A stretch of 64,000 nucleotides of DNA, taken from the NCBI GenBank assembly GCA_948567375.1, contig OX419756.1, forward strand, positions 3,663,001-3,727,000, written 5' to 3'. A program made the position numbers and the translations under genes. The DNA is from Lunularia cruciata. Lineage: Eukaryota; Streptophyta; Marchantiopsida; Lunulariales; Lunulariaceae. The notes under the pieces were generated by a model. The model saw nothing but the letters and a program-made list of their open reading frames with translations, was not told where the DNA came from and searched no databases. Of the stretch, positions 25,006 through 38,750 are shown piece after piece (position 1 is the first letter of the stretch; every line of letters begins with the position of its first letter).

Positions 25006-28000
25006 ATGCCAGCTCCAATGGATAAAGATGTTAAGGAGCAGAAGAATCTGGAAGCGAAAGAGCTCTTTCTGAGAATTGGACTGGAGGATAAAACAGCTCA
25101 AAACGCAGTGGCCAATTCAAAAGTTACAGCTAATCTTATTGGCGTGATCACAGAGGTATGACCTTAGGAAACATTGCTAGTCAATACTCGACTCAATTGA
25201 GGTGCCTCCATATTTTAATATTTGGTTTATTTCTTTTACTCTGTAGGCGGGGCTGCAAGGGGGCTGTGAAAGGGCGACGGGAAATCTCCTTTATTCGGTA
25301 AGCTACCCTAAAATCCGAGCCTTCTAGTCGCCTTTACTATCATCTGTTCAAAAATCCCGATGCTAAGAACCGACCGAAGCGAGCGGACTGTTGTTTACAT
25401 CCAACAAGATCTACCGCTGACAATGGGAAGAAGACTGAACATCGCCCAAAATGATTCGGGGAGAATGAGTCAAGAATTACAGCTAATGCTTTCAACGTGG
25501 TACAACAGTTTGTAGACTTAACAATCTGTATTGGCGCTCGCAGATAGCTACCAAGTATCCCACCAATGCTTTGAATCATCGCCCGACGTTGCTGCAGTAT
25601 GTTACGGCAGGGACGGTAGGAGCGTTCATCGTTTTATTCAAGATTAGCAGCATGCCTTTATATTGGAAATTATGCGCATCTTCTCTTGTCTCATGTTACT
25701 CGAATTGAGCGTGCCGGAAATTCTTCTTTTCTTGCAGATCAAGACCATACCACAGGCTGAGGCGGCCTTCAGTTTTCTCTCCAAAGTTGGACCAGAACCT
25801 TTCGATAGCGCTGATTTCGAGTCAGCCTGTGGTGTCGGTAAGTCAAGAACTAAACTCCCAAGGGCTTTCAATAGAGAGCTAGCACTAGGTTGTTAGATTT
25901 TAGATTTGACGCTGAAGTTAACCCGATATCGTGTAGTTCTTCCACTGACCTTACTGATCTATCGCTCTTGCAGGGGTTGAAGTATCACGTGATGAAATTC
26001 ATGCTGCTGTGAAGGCTGTTGTTGAGAAACACAAGGATATGTTGTTAGAACAACGGTACCGCGTGAATGGTAACCAATCATGAATTCGGGATCCGCTGAA
26101 GCTCTTGGTTTTCTCTTTCTTTCTGTGCATGAGAGCGTCGCCTCTAGTTGCTAGTAGAAGACTTGTTGTAGGTTCGAAAAGAATCGGTCTACCAGACCAC
26201 AAGTCTTATACTATTGCTTATCTCACTGTCTTGCTCGAGTACAAATAATATACGAAGTGGACCACTAGCTCAACAAGAAGTTACTAAATGGTGTAATTCC
26301 CTCCTGGAGTCTGATATCTTTCCTTCGCAAGGTCAGTTAACATTTTTTGCTCTCTATGTTTTGTAGTTGGCCTTCTTCTTGGGCACGTCCGCGCAACGCA
26401 GCCTTGGGCAGATGGTAAAATAGTCAAGGTAAGCTGATTTTTTGTCATTGCATGAGGAAGGCTTGTGAGTATATGTTTACTGTTTAATTGGAAAGGAAGA
26501 CAGGACGAGCTGCGGTTAACGGACCTAGGTAAGTGTTTGCTTTGCAGGAGGAAATGGATGCACAAATTAAGGAGCTTTTGGGTGAGAAAACCGCAGAAGA
26601 TGAGAAGCCCCTCGTTAAGAAGAAAGAGAAAAAGCCCAGAGCGGAGCCCAAGAAAGAGGTATGCTCTCCAAGATGAGTTAAACCAAAGAGCTTCATCTTC
26701 CAAACTTACTCTACTGAAACACCAAGTTGACCTTCTCTTGCTTTTCGCAGGAAGCGACCGTGTTGGCTGGAGATGCCACATTAACAGCAGAGGAGAATGA
26801 TCCGTTTGCGATCTTCCCAAAACCGCAAGAGAACATCATGGTATGTGCCCCTAACTGTTGAGACTCGGGCAGTTCATTACCGATGTACTAATATCCTGCA
26901 AAGCAGACGGTACACAACTTTGCTTTGGGAAAATATGGCATTCAAAGTTGTGAAGCTGACCGTATTTCATATCAAGCAATTGAAGCAGTGCGTCGATGCT
27001 GTCATCACGTCATGTTTCCCTCTCAAGGTTACACTGGGTCGCACTCACAAGTACTGCATCACAAACATCATACTAACTCCTGTATGCAGACATGTGCATT
27101 CTCACCTCTCTAGGTAGCTGATAGTTATGACGATCTTTATGAGAGTCAGTCCTGTCAGACGTGGGTATGGAACCGGGTTGTTTACAACGGGTTCTGTATT
27201 TCATTACGTAATATGTGCCCAGACGTAGGTCCGATGTCCAATCCTGATTCACACGGCCAGAAGCTTAAGTCATGGATGCTGAACTAAGAATCGTTGAGGC
27301 TCAAAACTCACCGTCAGTAAAAGCGTTTCGGAATTGTTGCTGCCAAGGATCACGTAGACATTACGAACCCAAGGGTCAGTGTAGAAGGGTCCCGCACAAA
27401 CACACTTTCTTTGGCCGTCTTTCACCATGTGTGTTCAGTGTTGGGCTTCGCATGATGAATACGTGATACGTTGCATGCTGCTCCACTTGGTGGTGGACTG
27501 TATGGATTTCTTCTCTGCTGTTTCTATGATTAACAGTAGGCTATGAAAGTGTTGAATTATCTGTTTGGAGGTCCAGATTCTGCTTTTCATTTTGTAAATG
27601 GAGACTGCGTCTGAAATTTCGTAATATCAAATCTCTTCTGTCGGTTGACCAATTTCGCGCAATGAATGGTGCACATGTTGATTGACCACTTGTGATGTCT
27701 AAAATGAACTGAGTATCTAATAGTCATTCTCTTCATTAGTACAACTTGGGGTTCATTCCAGTCTTGATCTTGTGTCAAGATCAAGACTATCTGCCTTTGA
27801 AGCTGTCGCACGTATCGCGACACTTCCAACCCACTCCAAAACTTTCCTATGTTAACATTTTCTTGTCACTGGGAGATTAAGAGCTCTCGTAAAATTTTAT
27901 TAACCGTGTAGCAGGTTCTGAATCGAACAGGTACACACGGAAATATTCTTCAGCGATGGGTCAATATGGAGACCTCACAACTCTAAGGAGCGATTGGAGA

Positions 28001-31000
28001 AGCATCTGAAGGTTACCGGAGGAAAGGTCTTCACACGGTTTCCGCCAGAACCGAATGGTTATCTTCATATTGGACACGCGAAGGTATGGCTCATGGACTT
28101 GCTAGCCTTTGGGCACAAATCATTCCTGGAAAACAATATTCTCGACTGTTGTTCTAGTTCAGGTGTGTTATAAACAAGTAATTGCAAGATTCCGCATGCC
28201 ATGTCTTAGGTGCCGTAGTGGACGTTTGTAGTGGAGAACAGAAGGTGCTCTACAGCTTACACTACAGCCTTAAGGACGTGGCATGCGAAATCTAGACAGT
28301 GACTAGTTTATCTAGGGGTGACGTCCCTACGCACTATGCCGAACTTTCTCAAATCCCGCTTTCAACTGTTGTTTCGCTGTTGTAGGCCATGTACGTCGAC
28401 TTTGGTCTTGCCAAAGACACTGGTGGAAATTGCTACTTGAGGTGACCTGCCTAAGTCGTATTTGAAATTGCTGTAAAAAGTTCCACACCTGTATGTTATT
28501 GCACACACAACAATATTTATCTTATTCATCCTTGTAGTACTTGCCTACCGTGAGTTTGAAGTAAATGCTTAACATCAAAGCAGACTCCCATAGTATAGGA
28601 ATGTCCAAGGACTTGAGAGAATATCGGGAAGTATTAGAAACGTCTCTGAAGCTAATTGCACTGGACTTGTCGTCAGATTCGACGACACCAACCCTGAGGC
28701 TGAGAAGCAAGAATACATCGATCACATCCAAGAGATTATCAACTGGATCGGTTGGGAACCTTTCAAGGTTTGTTCTTTGCGTTTAATCGCATGTTCCCAG
28801 ATTATATGTACGTGAGCATGGACTAACATTAAACCTTAAAGTTGTACGCATTACCCGTCTCTCTCCCCAGGTATGAAATCAATCCTTGTCTCGTAACCGC
28901 CGTGCTTAATGCAAATCTGTGCTGGTGTAGATTCACCACACCGCTTGTAGTTGGTACTCCTGCTGAAGTAGTGAACCAAGCCGACTATGTAGGAACGATT
29001 GTGGAATCGTGGCCAAAATTTAAAACCATTCTTGTTGAGTGAGCGCAGATAACACACAGTAGCGATTACTTTCAGGAGCTCTATGATCTCGCTGTTGAGT
29101 TGATCAAGCGCGGCCGTGCTTATGTCGATCACCAGGTAATATTTTTCTGGAACTCTAGGCAAGGGATTTTAATCTGCATCACAATACATGTTTGTTAGCT
29201 TGTCACAGTAGAGAGAGAATGGCTGCAAGAATCTAGCGAGATGTTGTCATATAATTCCTAGTGTATATAGGCAAGTGCCCAACCAAGATGTCAGCTTACG
29301 TGAGATCTGTAATTTTAACTGTCATATCCCAGACAGCAGATGAAATCAAAATGTTCAGAGAGAAGAAAATGGACAGTCCATGGAGAGATCGCCCGATTTC
29401 AGAGTCTTTGAAGCTTTTTGATGACATGAGGCGTGGCCTTATTGATGAGGGGAAAGCCACCCTTAGGATGAAACAGGACATGAAGAACGACAATTTCAAC
29501 ATGTATGATCTTATCGCATATAGGATCAAGGTAACTTCTAGAACTTGCCAGTATTTTGATTGACTGCCAGAAAACACCTGTAGTAGTGTTTATTTATGTT
29601 TTTCAGTGGAGTGCTGATACCAGAATTGTAGATGAATACGAAGAATTTCCGCAAAGCTGAAGCCAAAGCCTTAAACGTAAAGATGTATGCGAAAGATGGG
29701 AGATCCTACTCAGTTTCCCCCACCTGCAGCTTTTCAGAATAGATGTACTTATTTTGCTCTCTAGCTTTTCCGCTTGAAGTTGAGAAAGAAGCGGCTTGGT
29801 TTTCAGTTTACTCCACATCCTCATGTCGGTGACAAGTGGTGTATCTACCCAAGCTACGATTACACTCACTGCATAGTCGATTCTTTGGAGAATATTACTC
29901 ATTCTGTAAGTAATCCTGCTACAAGTGGTGTAAGCCTCCCCCTCTCGATTGGATCAATTCACGGAGATAACCAAGATCTTGCATAAGCATTTGCATGTTG
30001 GCTACAACAACGTTTATGAAGAAAATCGTGGACGAGATTAGAATCTACACGGTACTGTGACTTCTCCTCTCTCTGTAAGGCAACTAACATTCTTCGTTGC
30101 GCAGCTTTGCACCTTAGAGTTTGAATCTCGCAGAGCTTCTTACTATTGGCTTCTGGAAGCTTTGGATCTTTACTTGCCGTACGTTTGGGAATATTCACGC
30201 CTTAATATTACCCACAACGTGATGTCAAAACGGAAGGTATGGGACAAGATCGAATTTGACTGATTGAAGTTTTCATCAATGTGGAGTGATGTAGACAAAA
30301 GATAGCAAAATACCTCTTGTGCACACGAATAGGATAGTCTCTCTTTCGGTCAATCGCGTCTTTCATCAGTAGGCGACATGTAATCACAGAGCGCTTTTGG
30401 CAGTTCTAATAGTCAATTTGTTGAATGAAAACGCTTTGCAGTAATAGGAAGTGATTATCCTCAACAGTAGACAAAAGTGCTTCGTTTGATGCCTTTGAGT
30501 TGCTGGTTCTTTATTGTTACTTCTACCTTTCGATGGAACCTTTCTTTTACTTTAATTTACTCTTCCTCTTAAATCAACTGAGTTCTGTCCGTCGACTCTC
30601 CATCCAACCCTTGGGTGGTTGGTTGAAGTTGGAGTTCATTTCACATATCCCATCGTATCCTATCTCACGCTTCGCTTCGACTCAGCCAAGACACCATCCA
30701 CTCCTCTCCCACTTCGCTCCACTCCACCCATCCTCATCTAATGCTTTGTATATTACTCTTAGCTCGATGAATGTCTTTTTCATGGTTCCTAGCCGACCTT
30801 CTATTTCAGATGCTTAAGCGGTCAAGTCTTGCTTATGGTTACACGAGGTATACTAGTTCTCTGCATTTGTTGCTCATGACATGTTTCAATTATGTCTTTA
30901 CTTTGGCATGTACATTCATGTGCATTTATATGCACTTAATGGGTTCTGGATCCCCCGTTCTCCGAACGGCTTCTGCTCTCATTTCCTCATATCCCATCGT

Positions 31001-33342
31001 TTTCTTGGAATTTTGGGAAATACCTATGGAGCAGCTAAATGTGCTAGTCACAGACAAGCACGTTAGCGCGTGGGACGATCCTCGTCTTATAACGCTGGCT
31101 GGACTGAGAAGGAGGGGTGCCTCACCTGAAGCAATCCAAGCGTTTTGTAGAGGAGTCGGCATCACTCGAAGGTACAGATGAATGACTTCTAACGCATAAG
31201 CTTTGCATAACTTTTTGAAGAATGCTGGATAGAAATCCTTGGCCAGGTTGATCGCTTATCAGGAAAATATACAGGACCCGAAGTTGCTATAGATGGGCAG
31301 CTATCAATTCAAAGGCTTGAAGTTGATATGTTAAAGCCGTACAGCGGATGAAGTTAGGTAGGCAGTACCTGGGTATCAGCATGCGTCTGACTGTTTTTTC
31401 TATGATTCTCGCTCCAGCGACAATTTGATAAGAACAGAGCTTCTTGAACACTTCATGAGAGATGACTTGAACAGAAACGCACCCCGCTACATGGTAGTGC
31501 TTAGACCTTTGAAGGTGAGCTAGATCATGCCTGCCTGAGTTGGGTATATTTGATGCTAAAAAGCCCATGCATTCAAGTCCTGTTTAGATTCTCGTGCCTG
31601 TATGCTCGAATTTCACGCTGAGATTCTCAGGTATCCTCTTCATATTCAAGATCTTAGATTTGAGCAGTGTTAGTGATGTTCTCACCACCCACCCTTGATG
31701 ATGGACCTTTGTGCTCTTTGTAAGGTGGTGATAACAAACTTGGAGGAAAACGTTGTGGAAGAGTTAGAAGCAAAGCCTTGGCCTGAGGCGAAAGAAGGCG
31801 AACGAGCCGCAGAAACATACAAGGTTAGATTTCATGTGCCGTGTCTATGTGGACCTTTCTCTCATGGATTCCGTCGAGATCAATTGTACGATTTGGACTG
31901 TCTCCCATGCGTGCTGCCTGCGTCGGTTCTGAGTTGTGTACTCTACACCTGGACAGATACCATTTTCTCGAGTGCTCTATATTGAACAATCTGATTTCCG
32001 CCTGAAAGATTCCAAAGACTATTACGGTCTTGCTCCAAACAAGAGTGTTATGCTCAGGTATGTTCTAGTTTTAGTAAATTTACTTACGGTTGCCAATATC
32101 TATATACGTTAATTCTTTAATGACTGGTTCTGTATGCCTTTGCTGGATATGGTTTCTTTTAGTAACTTGCTTGGGAGAGGTGTTGAGATTTGGAAAGTGA
32201 TTGGAAAATTAGACTTAATACGTTCCCACATAGAGAAGATAAGAACCAGATGCTTTCTAAGGGAATCCATTCAGCAACTGGATGTAAAGGTCATGCCACA
32301 TCTATCCTGTGCTCCTAATCTTTAACGTTCCTTATTCCAGATACGCGTATCCTATCAAATGTACTGAAGTGATCTTCGGAGAAGACAAAGACCAGATTCT
32401 TGAAATTCGTGCCGAGTATGATCGTGCAAAGAGTACCAAGCCTAAGGTTGTCTTTTCACCTCAAAATCACTGCTTTAATTGTAGTGGAGTTCATGGGTAC
32501 AAGTCTTTGTATGGAAACTTACTTCGATTTGTTGATGTGACTATGCAGGTTATTCACTGGGTTGCGGAACCTGCTAGTGGAGTAGACCCTATGAAGGTTG
32601 AAGTTCGATTGTTTGACAAGCTTTTCAAATCGGAGGTAATTTCTGCTTCTGGCCTTCTACATTGCTCGTCTCTATGTGCTGTATTCGTTTTGTGGACTTG
32701 GACTCTCGGTAAAACTTCCTCTTGGAGTCTCGAGTAAGTGGAGGAATTCATGTAACTTGAATCTCGAGTTGGACCCCGCGTGCTACCGAAATTAACCGAA
32801 ACACTAGCTGTATAATCATGGAGATCGTCCTACGCCAAGGATTCAGGCTTAATTTTGCTTACTCGACTCCCAAAACCTCTTCATTCTGCATTAGCTCCTT
32901 CGTCCTTTGGTTAGCAAGGACCTTTTGAAGGTTTCGTGCCAAAACGAAATACAATTATGGATTTTGGACTTGTGTCCGCAGAACCCTGCTGAGCTTGAGG
33001 ATTGGCTCGGCGATTTGAACCCCAACTCCCTTGAGGTTATCACTACTGCGCTGGCCGTCCCAGCTTTAAGAGGTGCTGTAGTGGGCAGCAAGTTCCAGTT
33101 TGAACGGCTTGGTAAGAAACTTTCCTTTATACACGTCAATGGAGTTGATCATGGATGCGAATTGCTTGTTTTTCAACAAGTTTTGTTGGTGATTGTGCTT
33201 GTGAAATTAGATGCTGAAATTTGCTTTCGTTTCCCTGTGGTCAGGTTATTTCTGTGTTGATTCAGATACAACCCCGGAGAAGGCTGTCTTCAATAGAACT
33301 GTTACTCTTCGTGACTCGTATACTAAAGCTTCCGGCAAATGA
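25006..33342 (+). CDS. Glutaminyl-tRNA synthetase (GlnRS), 23 coding exons
   Basis: Exons: 25006-25155, 25247-25297, 25544-25615, 25738-25837, 25974-26069, 26367-26428, 26548-26658, 26751-26840, 27931-28083, 28386-28441, 28677-28767, 29049-29135, 29333-29530, 29807-29905, 30105-30236, 31035-31171, 31418-31514, 31725-31823, 31957-32057, 32341-32446, 32549-32635, 32982-33111, 33245-33342. Total 2403 nt, 800 residues, stop TGA; all junctions GT-AG and in phase. The enzyme charges tRNA-Gln with glutamine. The eukaryote-specific N-terminal tRNA-binding domain covers roughly residues 1-205, then a lysine-rich linker (VKKKEKKPR), then the class I core with [14 protein letters not shown] (HIGH at 290-293) and VMSKRK at 511-516 (the KMSKS-loop counterpart), then the two C-terminal beta-barrel anticodon-binding domains ending in [13 protein letters not shown]. 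No organelle presequence is evident. Large introns 8 and 15 hold hairpins and an R2 repeat. Confidence 0.97.
27760..27788. repeat. Perfect 13-bp stem, 3-nt loop hairpin in GlnRS intron 8
   Basis: AGTCTTGATCTTG (27760-27772) and CAAGATCAAGACT (27776-27788) are perfect reverse complements with loop TGT. It could fold in the pre-mRNA. No U-run or gene end makes it a terminator, and function is unknown. Confidence 0.6.
28188..28292. repeat. 105-bp foldback (inverted repeat) in GlnRS intron 9
   Basis: Arms 28188-28220 and 28260-28292 (33 nt each) are reverse complements at about 26 of 33 positions, including the perfect core CGCATGCCA/TGGCATGCG. The loop is 39 nt. A small foldback transposon (MITE-like) or a microRNA-type hairpin are both possible; nothing in the sequence decides. 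Confidence 0.5.
30500..31010 (+). repeat. R2 repeat copy in GlnRS intron 15
   Basis: Plus-strand R2 copy with its characteristic blocks (CTCACGCTTCG, CCATCCACTCCTCTC, AGCTCGATG) and a 3' tail GGGTTCTGGATC, then the stem-loop CCGTTCTCCGAACGG at 30955-30969, then CTTCTGCTCTCATT. It lies within the 798-bp intron 15 and ends shortly before the acceptor at 31034. The unit is shared with 42090-43390. No ORF of known family is present. Confidence 0.6.
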
Positions 33343-36300
33343 AAATTTAGTTTAATGTCGTTTAAGCAGAAGGTTGTTCTCGACCGCATGTGTCCACGAT
33401 CTTTTCTATCCTATTAAGGTGGGAGCCTCCAGTGTTTTTAAGTCCAAATCCTGACTTTTATACTGATCCTTCTCAATTTGCACTAGCTGTGTGGATCGTT
33501 GCTGCCTCTCATGGGAAAGTTCTAGAGATTTAAAGGTTCGTGGGCGATGACAGTCAAAGCTTAAACCGATAGCTACTACAGTCTCAAAAATATGTGGGGA
33601 CGTTTTAGAATCGTAAGCTTGCCCTCGAATAGAATGTTTCAATTTTAATTATGTGTAAGTCATCTTCCTGTAGATGCGTTCTCTAGTGTATATTTTTGCC
33701 CGGCTCCCCCTATTTCAGATACGCTTTAGTTCCCAAGTGGTATATTTACTGCGGGGATCATATTAGAAACACAGGACCCCAATGACCGTCAATAGTAAGG
33801 GTCTTGGTGTCCCGTGACTTGATAGTATGGCACATCCTCACTCGTGAGGAACTCATGGATGTAGGAAACTAACATAATTTCAGACACATATCGGTTATGG
33901 ACTTTCTTCTTACACACCATTCACTTTATCATGTTCCGTCTTACGTGGGTATAGAACAGAGCTGTAAGGAACCATGTTCATACCTCAGTATATCGGTGCA
34001 ATCAGATCTTTTTACAGTTTGAGTGTTCAACGAAAATGAAAGGTCCCGAACCTATGGTTCCCTATGAGTAGAGGACCCACCAAACTAATGAATATTCGTA
34101 AAATCTATTCCTACCTTATGATCTGGTTGTTATTGTAATGTAATTTCTTACTCCATCAAATCGTTTATACCGCTACCTGATCCAGATCAAACTAACTGCG
34201 TAGTTTGATCTAGTTAAGCTGAAATAAGCTTCAGCTAGATTAGGACAATTCATTTCATTTTGGGGCTTTAGAAAAGTTCTACGGTTTTATAATACCTTGA
34301 GGAATTCGCTTCTTATACAGTTATGCACTACAAAGTAGTGCAATTCAACTTCAATTTCAATTTCCTATTTTAACATGAGACGCAGGATAATATGCCCTTA
34401 ATTAAGACTAAATTATTATATGTGCCTTACGACTGTTCATCATATTAAATTTCCAAGATATGGGAGCCCACCTGCTTCAGTTTTCTTGTTTACAAAACAC
34501 TTGATAACTACGATGGAAGATAGATGAAAATTTGTTACACTTCTAATACTACAAGTTGGCTAGCACATTAAATTTTTAATTTGTATCACAACTACCGATA
34601 ATATCTGACATCATGTCAAGTATGAAAGTACAGAAAATATTTTTTTTGTATATACACTTTTATAGATAAAACACCTTATGGCTTGGTATAGAGGACATTT
34701 CTACATATGTAGAAACCTCTTTATCTTCCAACAACGATTATAACCAAAATTAAGTAAGACAGTGCTAGTCCTTGTGAAATAGGTGGTACATTTAGAATTG
34801 CAAAAGTTAGTATTCTGTAGTAATCGATATAGAATGATGAATGATACATGAGTCATTACGAATCTAGACATGTCATGAGTTATTTTATACATCAAATCTT
34901 AAAACTTAGGTTAAAAAAGAAAGATACTTGAAGTAAGTAAATAAATATCATAATATAGATATTTTCAAACAACCAAATAATTACATGGTCTAAATCATCC
35001 ATGAAAATTTATCCTCCAATAATTATTCCTTTATTTGTTGCTTATTTATGATATATGCTTAATCTATGATAAGCAACAATGAATACTTGCAATATAGAAC
35101 CAAAGATGACACATAATATTTTTTATTTCCATAGCGGTATGGTAATGGAAGAGCACAATATTTATATTTCCTAATAATTTGCAAGAATGACTATTTTGAT
35201 ATTGATCATACAAAAATAATATTATAGTAAAATTGATACCTTAAGAGCTTATTTTCACACTTCACCATAATTAAATCAAATTAAGAATTTCATCTAGAAG
35301 AGGGTTTGGGATATTGCTTGATTATGGTCAAAGTATTATTAAACCATGAAACTATCATTGCGTTAAATATCTATATTGATTGTATTGGTTATTTTATGAC
35401 ACAAGTGTATGCTTGCTAGATGCACATGCTATAAATTTATTTAAAAAATAATTTTCAAATTTGAATATCAAAATCCATACTATATTAATCTATGTGATAT
35501 ATCAATCTATAATTTCTAAGATTCAATGAATTCATAGCTTTTTACCTATGTATACTCTACTCCCTTTGTTCTTTGTAAACTTGATCCTCCCTCAATAATA
35601 TGCATTTATAAAATGATGGAAATTGGAAGTGTAAACAATCGTTATGTCCCTAAGATAAAAGATAAAATCTCTTTCCTTTTTTAATCATCCATAGAATAAA
35701 AAGACAAACACAACTTCTATTTTACAGAGATACAAGGAACAATTAAATATTAAAATAGTAACATACTGACATGTGAAAGTAATATATACTTCAGTGTTTA
35801 TAAAAATTCTACATTATCAATAATTAATCATGCATGGAATTGATATCTCACTCCTTTTCAAATTCTCAACTATTGGAAGATTTAAATAGCAAATAATAGA
35901 TAGTCACATTCTCATCAAATATGTATTGGCACTTGAAATGATGAAAAGATAATCCTTGCTCTGAATCTATATAAAATGCTAGAACATAATTCTATTTTCT
36001 CACTCAGATTTGTTAAAAAAGAAAATATAATGATTTTGATGTGTCTAAGGTACATTAACAAGGTGCAATAACCTCTTAATAGTCATTGGTCTAATAATGC
36101 ACTATTTCTGTCATTATTAGAAGTCAATTAATACCTCTATACCTTATAAGTTGATAGAATAATATTTCTTCTTGTTTTAACTATAGCCACCTAAAAACAA
36201 CGCTTATAAACTATTAGAGGAGTAATCAACTTGGAAGCAATCTCTAAGATGCTCATGAACTAACAAACTAAAACAAGTCTATGAAATCATTAAAACAAAA

Positions 36301-38250
36301 CTCAAATTAGGAATAATCTCTAAAGTACTCATCTACCATGCTTAATAAGCCACTAAGAAAGGTATTGCCTAAAACAATAAGTAGGGAAAAAATGTGATCT
36401 ATCTAGGTATAGTAGCTAATTTGATTGATACTCTAAGAATTCTAATGCTACTCACTCTTGTCTCTTGTTGGAATGTAATTGATATAAGAAAGAAATACTT
36501 ATTTTGATAGGATTAACCATAGACAAAGGGTATAATGATCACATAATTCTATTGCAATGAAGTGCAATTTGAAGTATTATATGACTAGACAATCTCTTAG
36601 TACAAATAATGCTCATCTTATATATATCCTAATTCAAAATAAAAGTGTCCAAAAACTAGCAACCAACTCCTTAATTAAAAAACAACTTGTAACTAGTGAT
36701 TTAGTGTAATCTCTTATGTGATAAGATTTAACTCTTATTCTCATCTCTTCCTTTACCTCTCATACTCTCTATCCTCAAATTAGATAATTGTAAGAAGAGA
36801 CTAAAGAAAGCTCATTCATTGGAACAATGTACTAATTAATATTTCCATTGTGCAAAAATAATGGATCAAAGTACAAGGGACTTGATGCAAACCACCAACA
36901 CACCAATTTATGCTCTTTAGTCATAGACTTCACTCGTCCTTGATACCAAAGTTTATAACTAACTTCTTTATTTTCAACTCTCAAGTTTATTCTCCTCATG
37001 CCTAGATCTCTCACCATGGTTTATCTCTTTAGTTGTCTTGTGTATTTCTAAATTATAACTTTTTTAATTCAACTTTTCTCCTTTTGTAACCAAATTTGAC
37101 CTCCTCCACTATATTCCCATTGAAGACCAAGATGAGTATGAGATTGAGCAGATCCTTACAAAGAGTTTAATTAATGGTTGTCTTCACCAACATATGGAAT
37201 ATAGAATATTTTGGAAGCATGATCACTTCAGAACACTAAATGAACCCCTTCATCATCTTCATAATTCTCAAGAAACTATCCAAAGTTTTAGATTATATTG
37301 CATAAGAAAGAAGTAATCTTTAATAGAAGAGGAATCTATAATAATACCATAATACAAATATTCTTATTTATTTTATATATTTTAATAAAAAAACTTCTAG
37401 AAAATACCAAACAGCTCTAATAAAGTTTCATAAAGGAATATCTAGAACATATTTTAGAATCTTTTTTAGGACCATGAAATCTAGATAGGTATTTGAGAAC
37501 ATTCTTGCAAACTTTAAAAAATAACATTTTTAGGAACTTTCCCTTGAGGATAAGTAAATGGGCTCTAAACTTGCACCTTTATTAAGTATAAATAACAATG
37601 CCTTAGCTATCTTTTACATTTGGAATACATTCCGTTCAATTTGTTTATGATCCTCTCTTTCCTTTTATCCTCCCTACTTAATCTATCTTTGATTTTGGTC
37701 TTCTACTCATGATATATGATATACTTGAATCAGTCACTTTATGGTTGAACTAAGAGATCAATCACCTTACGTTAACTCTTTGACATCTTACTTGATCTTG
37801 TGATTTAATTGAAATTATTCCACTCGAGACATAGACATATTACATGTAAATCCGTCAAAGTTAGTATTATCTAAGATGATGATGGTTTATATCCTTGGAA
37901 GGCTTTATGGTCTTTCCATCTTCTTGTTAGCCTATGTGTTCATAAGAAATGCAAAGTTAGTACGTTATTCTTATCTCAGCTGATGAGATAAAATTATTCC
38001 ATGATAGACATCCTAATAATAGTTTATATATATTGGAAGCTCATGTATTATATTACGCTTCATTAGATTGTTATATATTCACATACTTTGCTAATACTAG
38101 GAAGACATTTATGATTATAGTGGCATGAAAGGGACAACAATACGAAACGTCTTAATTTTTTCTGTTCCTCCCGGATTGATGAGCATAATTAGTGCTATTG
38201 ACTACAACTGGAGAGTCTTAAGATTTGTTGGTAACTGATGTGTAATTTGT
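33343..38250. other. Intergenic: GlnRS 3' flank, then AT-rich decayed block
   Basis: 33343-34000 is likely the 3' UTR and flank of GlnRS. A small hairpin, AGATCAAACTA/TAGTTTGATCT, lies at 34184-34211. From about 34300 to 38100 the DNA is AT-rich and CpG-poor with many stops in all frames; no gene or nameable element is seen. Confidence 0.45.
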
Positions 38251-38750
38251 GAGTATACAGAAGCTGATAGTCAGATCATATTGCACTTCGTTGGCTTAAA
38301 GTGCTTGCCTTATCTCAAAGGAAAGGAGAAGGTAGACCTTCCTTACCAAAGGATAAGTCCAGGAAATGATCTAAGTAAAGGACATGTATTCATACCGTGT
38401 ATGTGTATGTGAGTTGTATTTGATGATGCAGGTTGTCTCCTCTCCCTCAAGATGGCTCTGTCATACTTCTCACTGTTCTCCAACTGTACAGTGGAGGACC
38501 CTCAAACCTTCCCAGGAATAAGGGGCAGAAATTGTTTAGGGCCATGGTCAGAAACAATTGATTTGGTTCACTAACTGATGAATTGAAATCAAATCCCTTA
38601 TGTTCAGTCTCGTTGCCCGCAGATCATGAGAATTTGCTGATGATGAGAAACAATTACATCGCGGTTATTCTCGAGGAAATAGACGTTGATCCAAATTGCA
38701 GCTAGGTGAGATTACAGGACCAATAGCATATAGACAAAGTGCAGAAACAA
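38251..38750. promoter_or_regulatory. Promoter / 5' UTR region of the nucleotidylyltransferase gene (inferred)
   Basis: Non-AT-rich sequence immediately before the start codon. It is open on the upstream side and no other gene competes for it. No specific core element could be assigned with confidence. Confidence 0.3.

Noticed and set aside
26860-27113. Extra GlnRS exon between exons 8 and 9 (reading [10 protein letters not shown]).
   Set aside because: It does not resemble GlnRS. The true continuation [10 protein letters not shown] follows directly from exon 8 at 27931 in the same phase.
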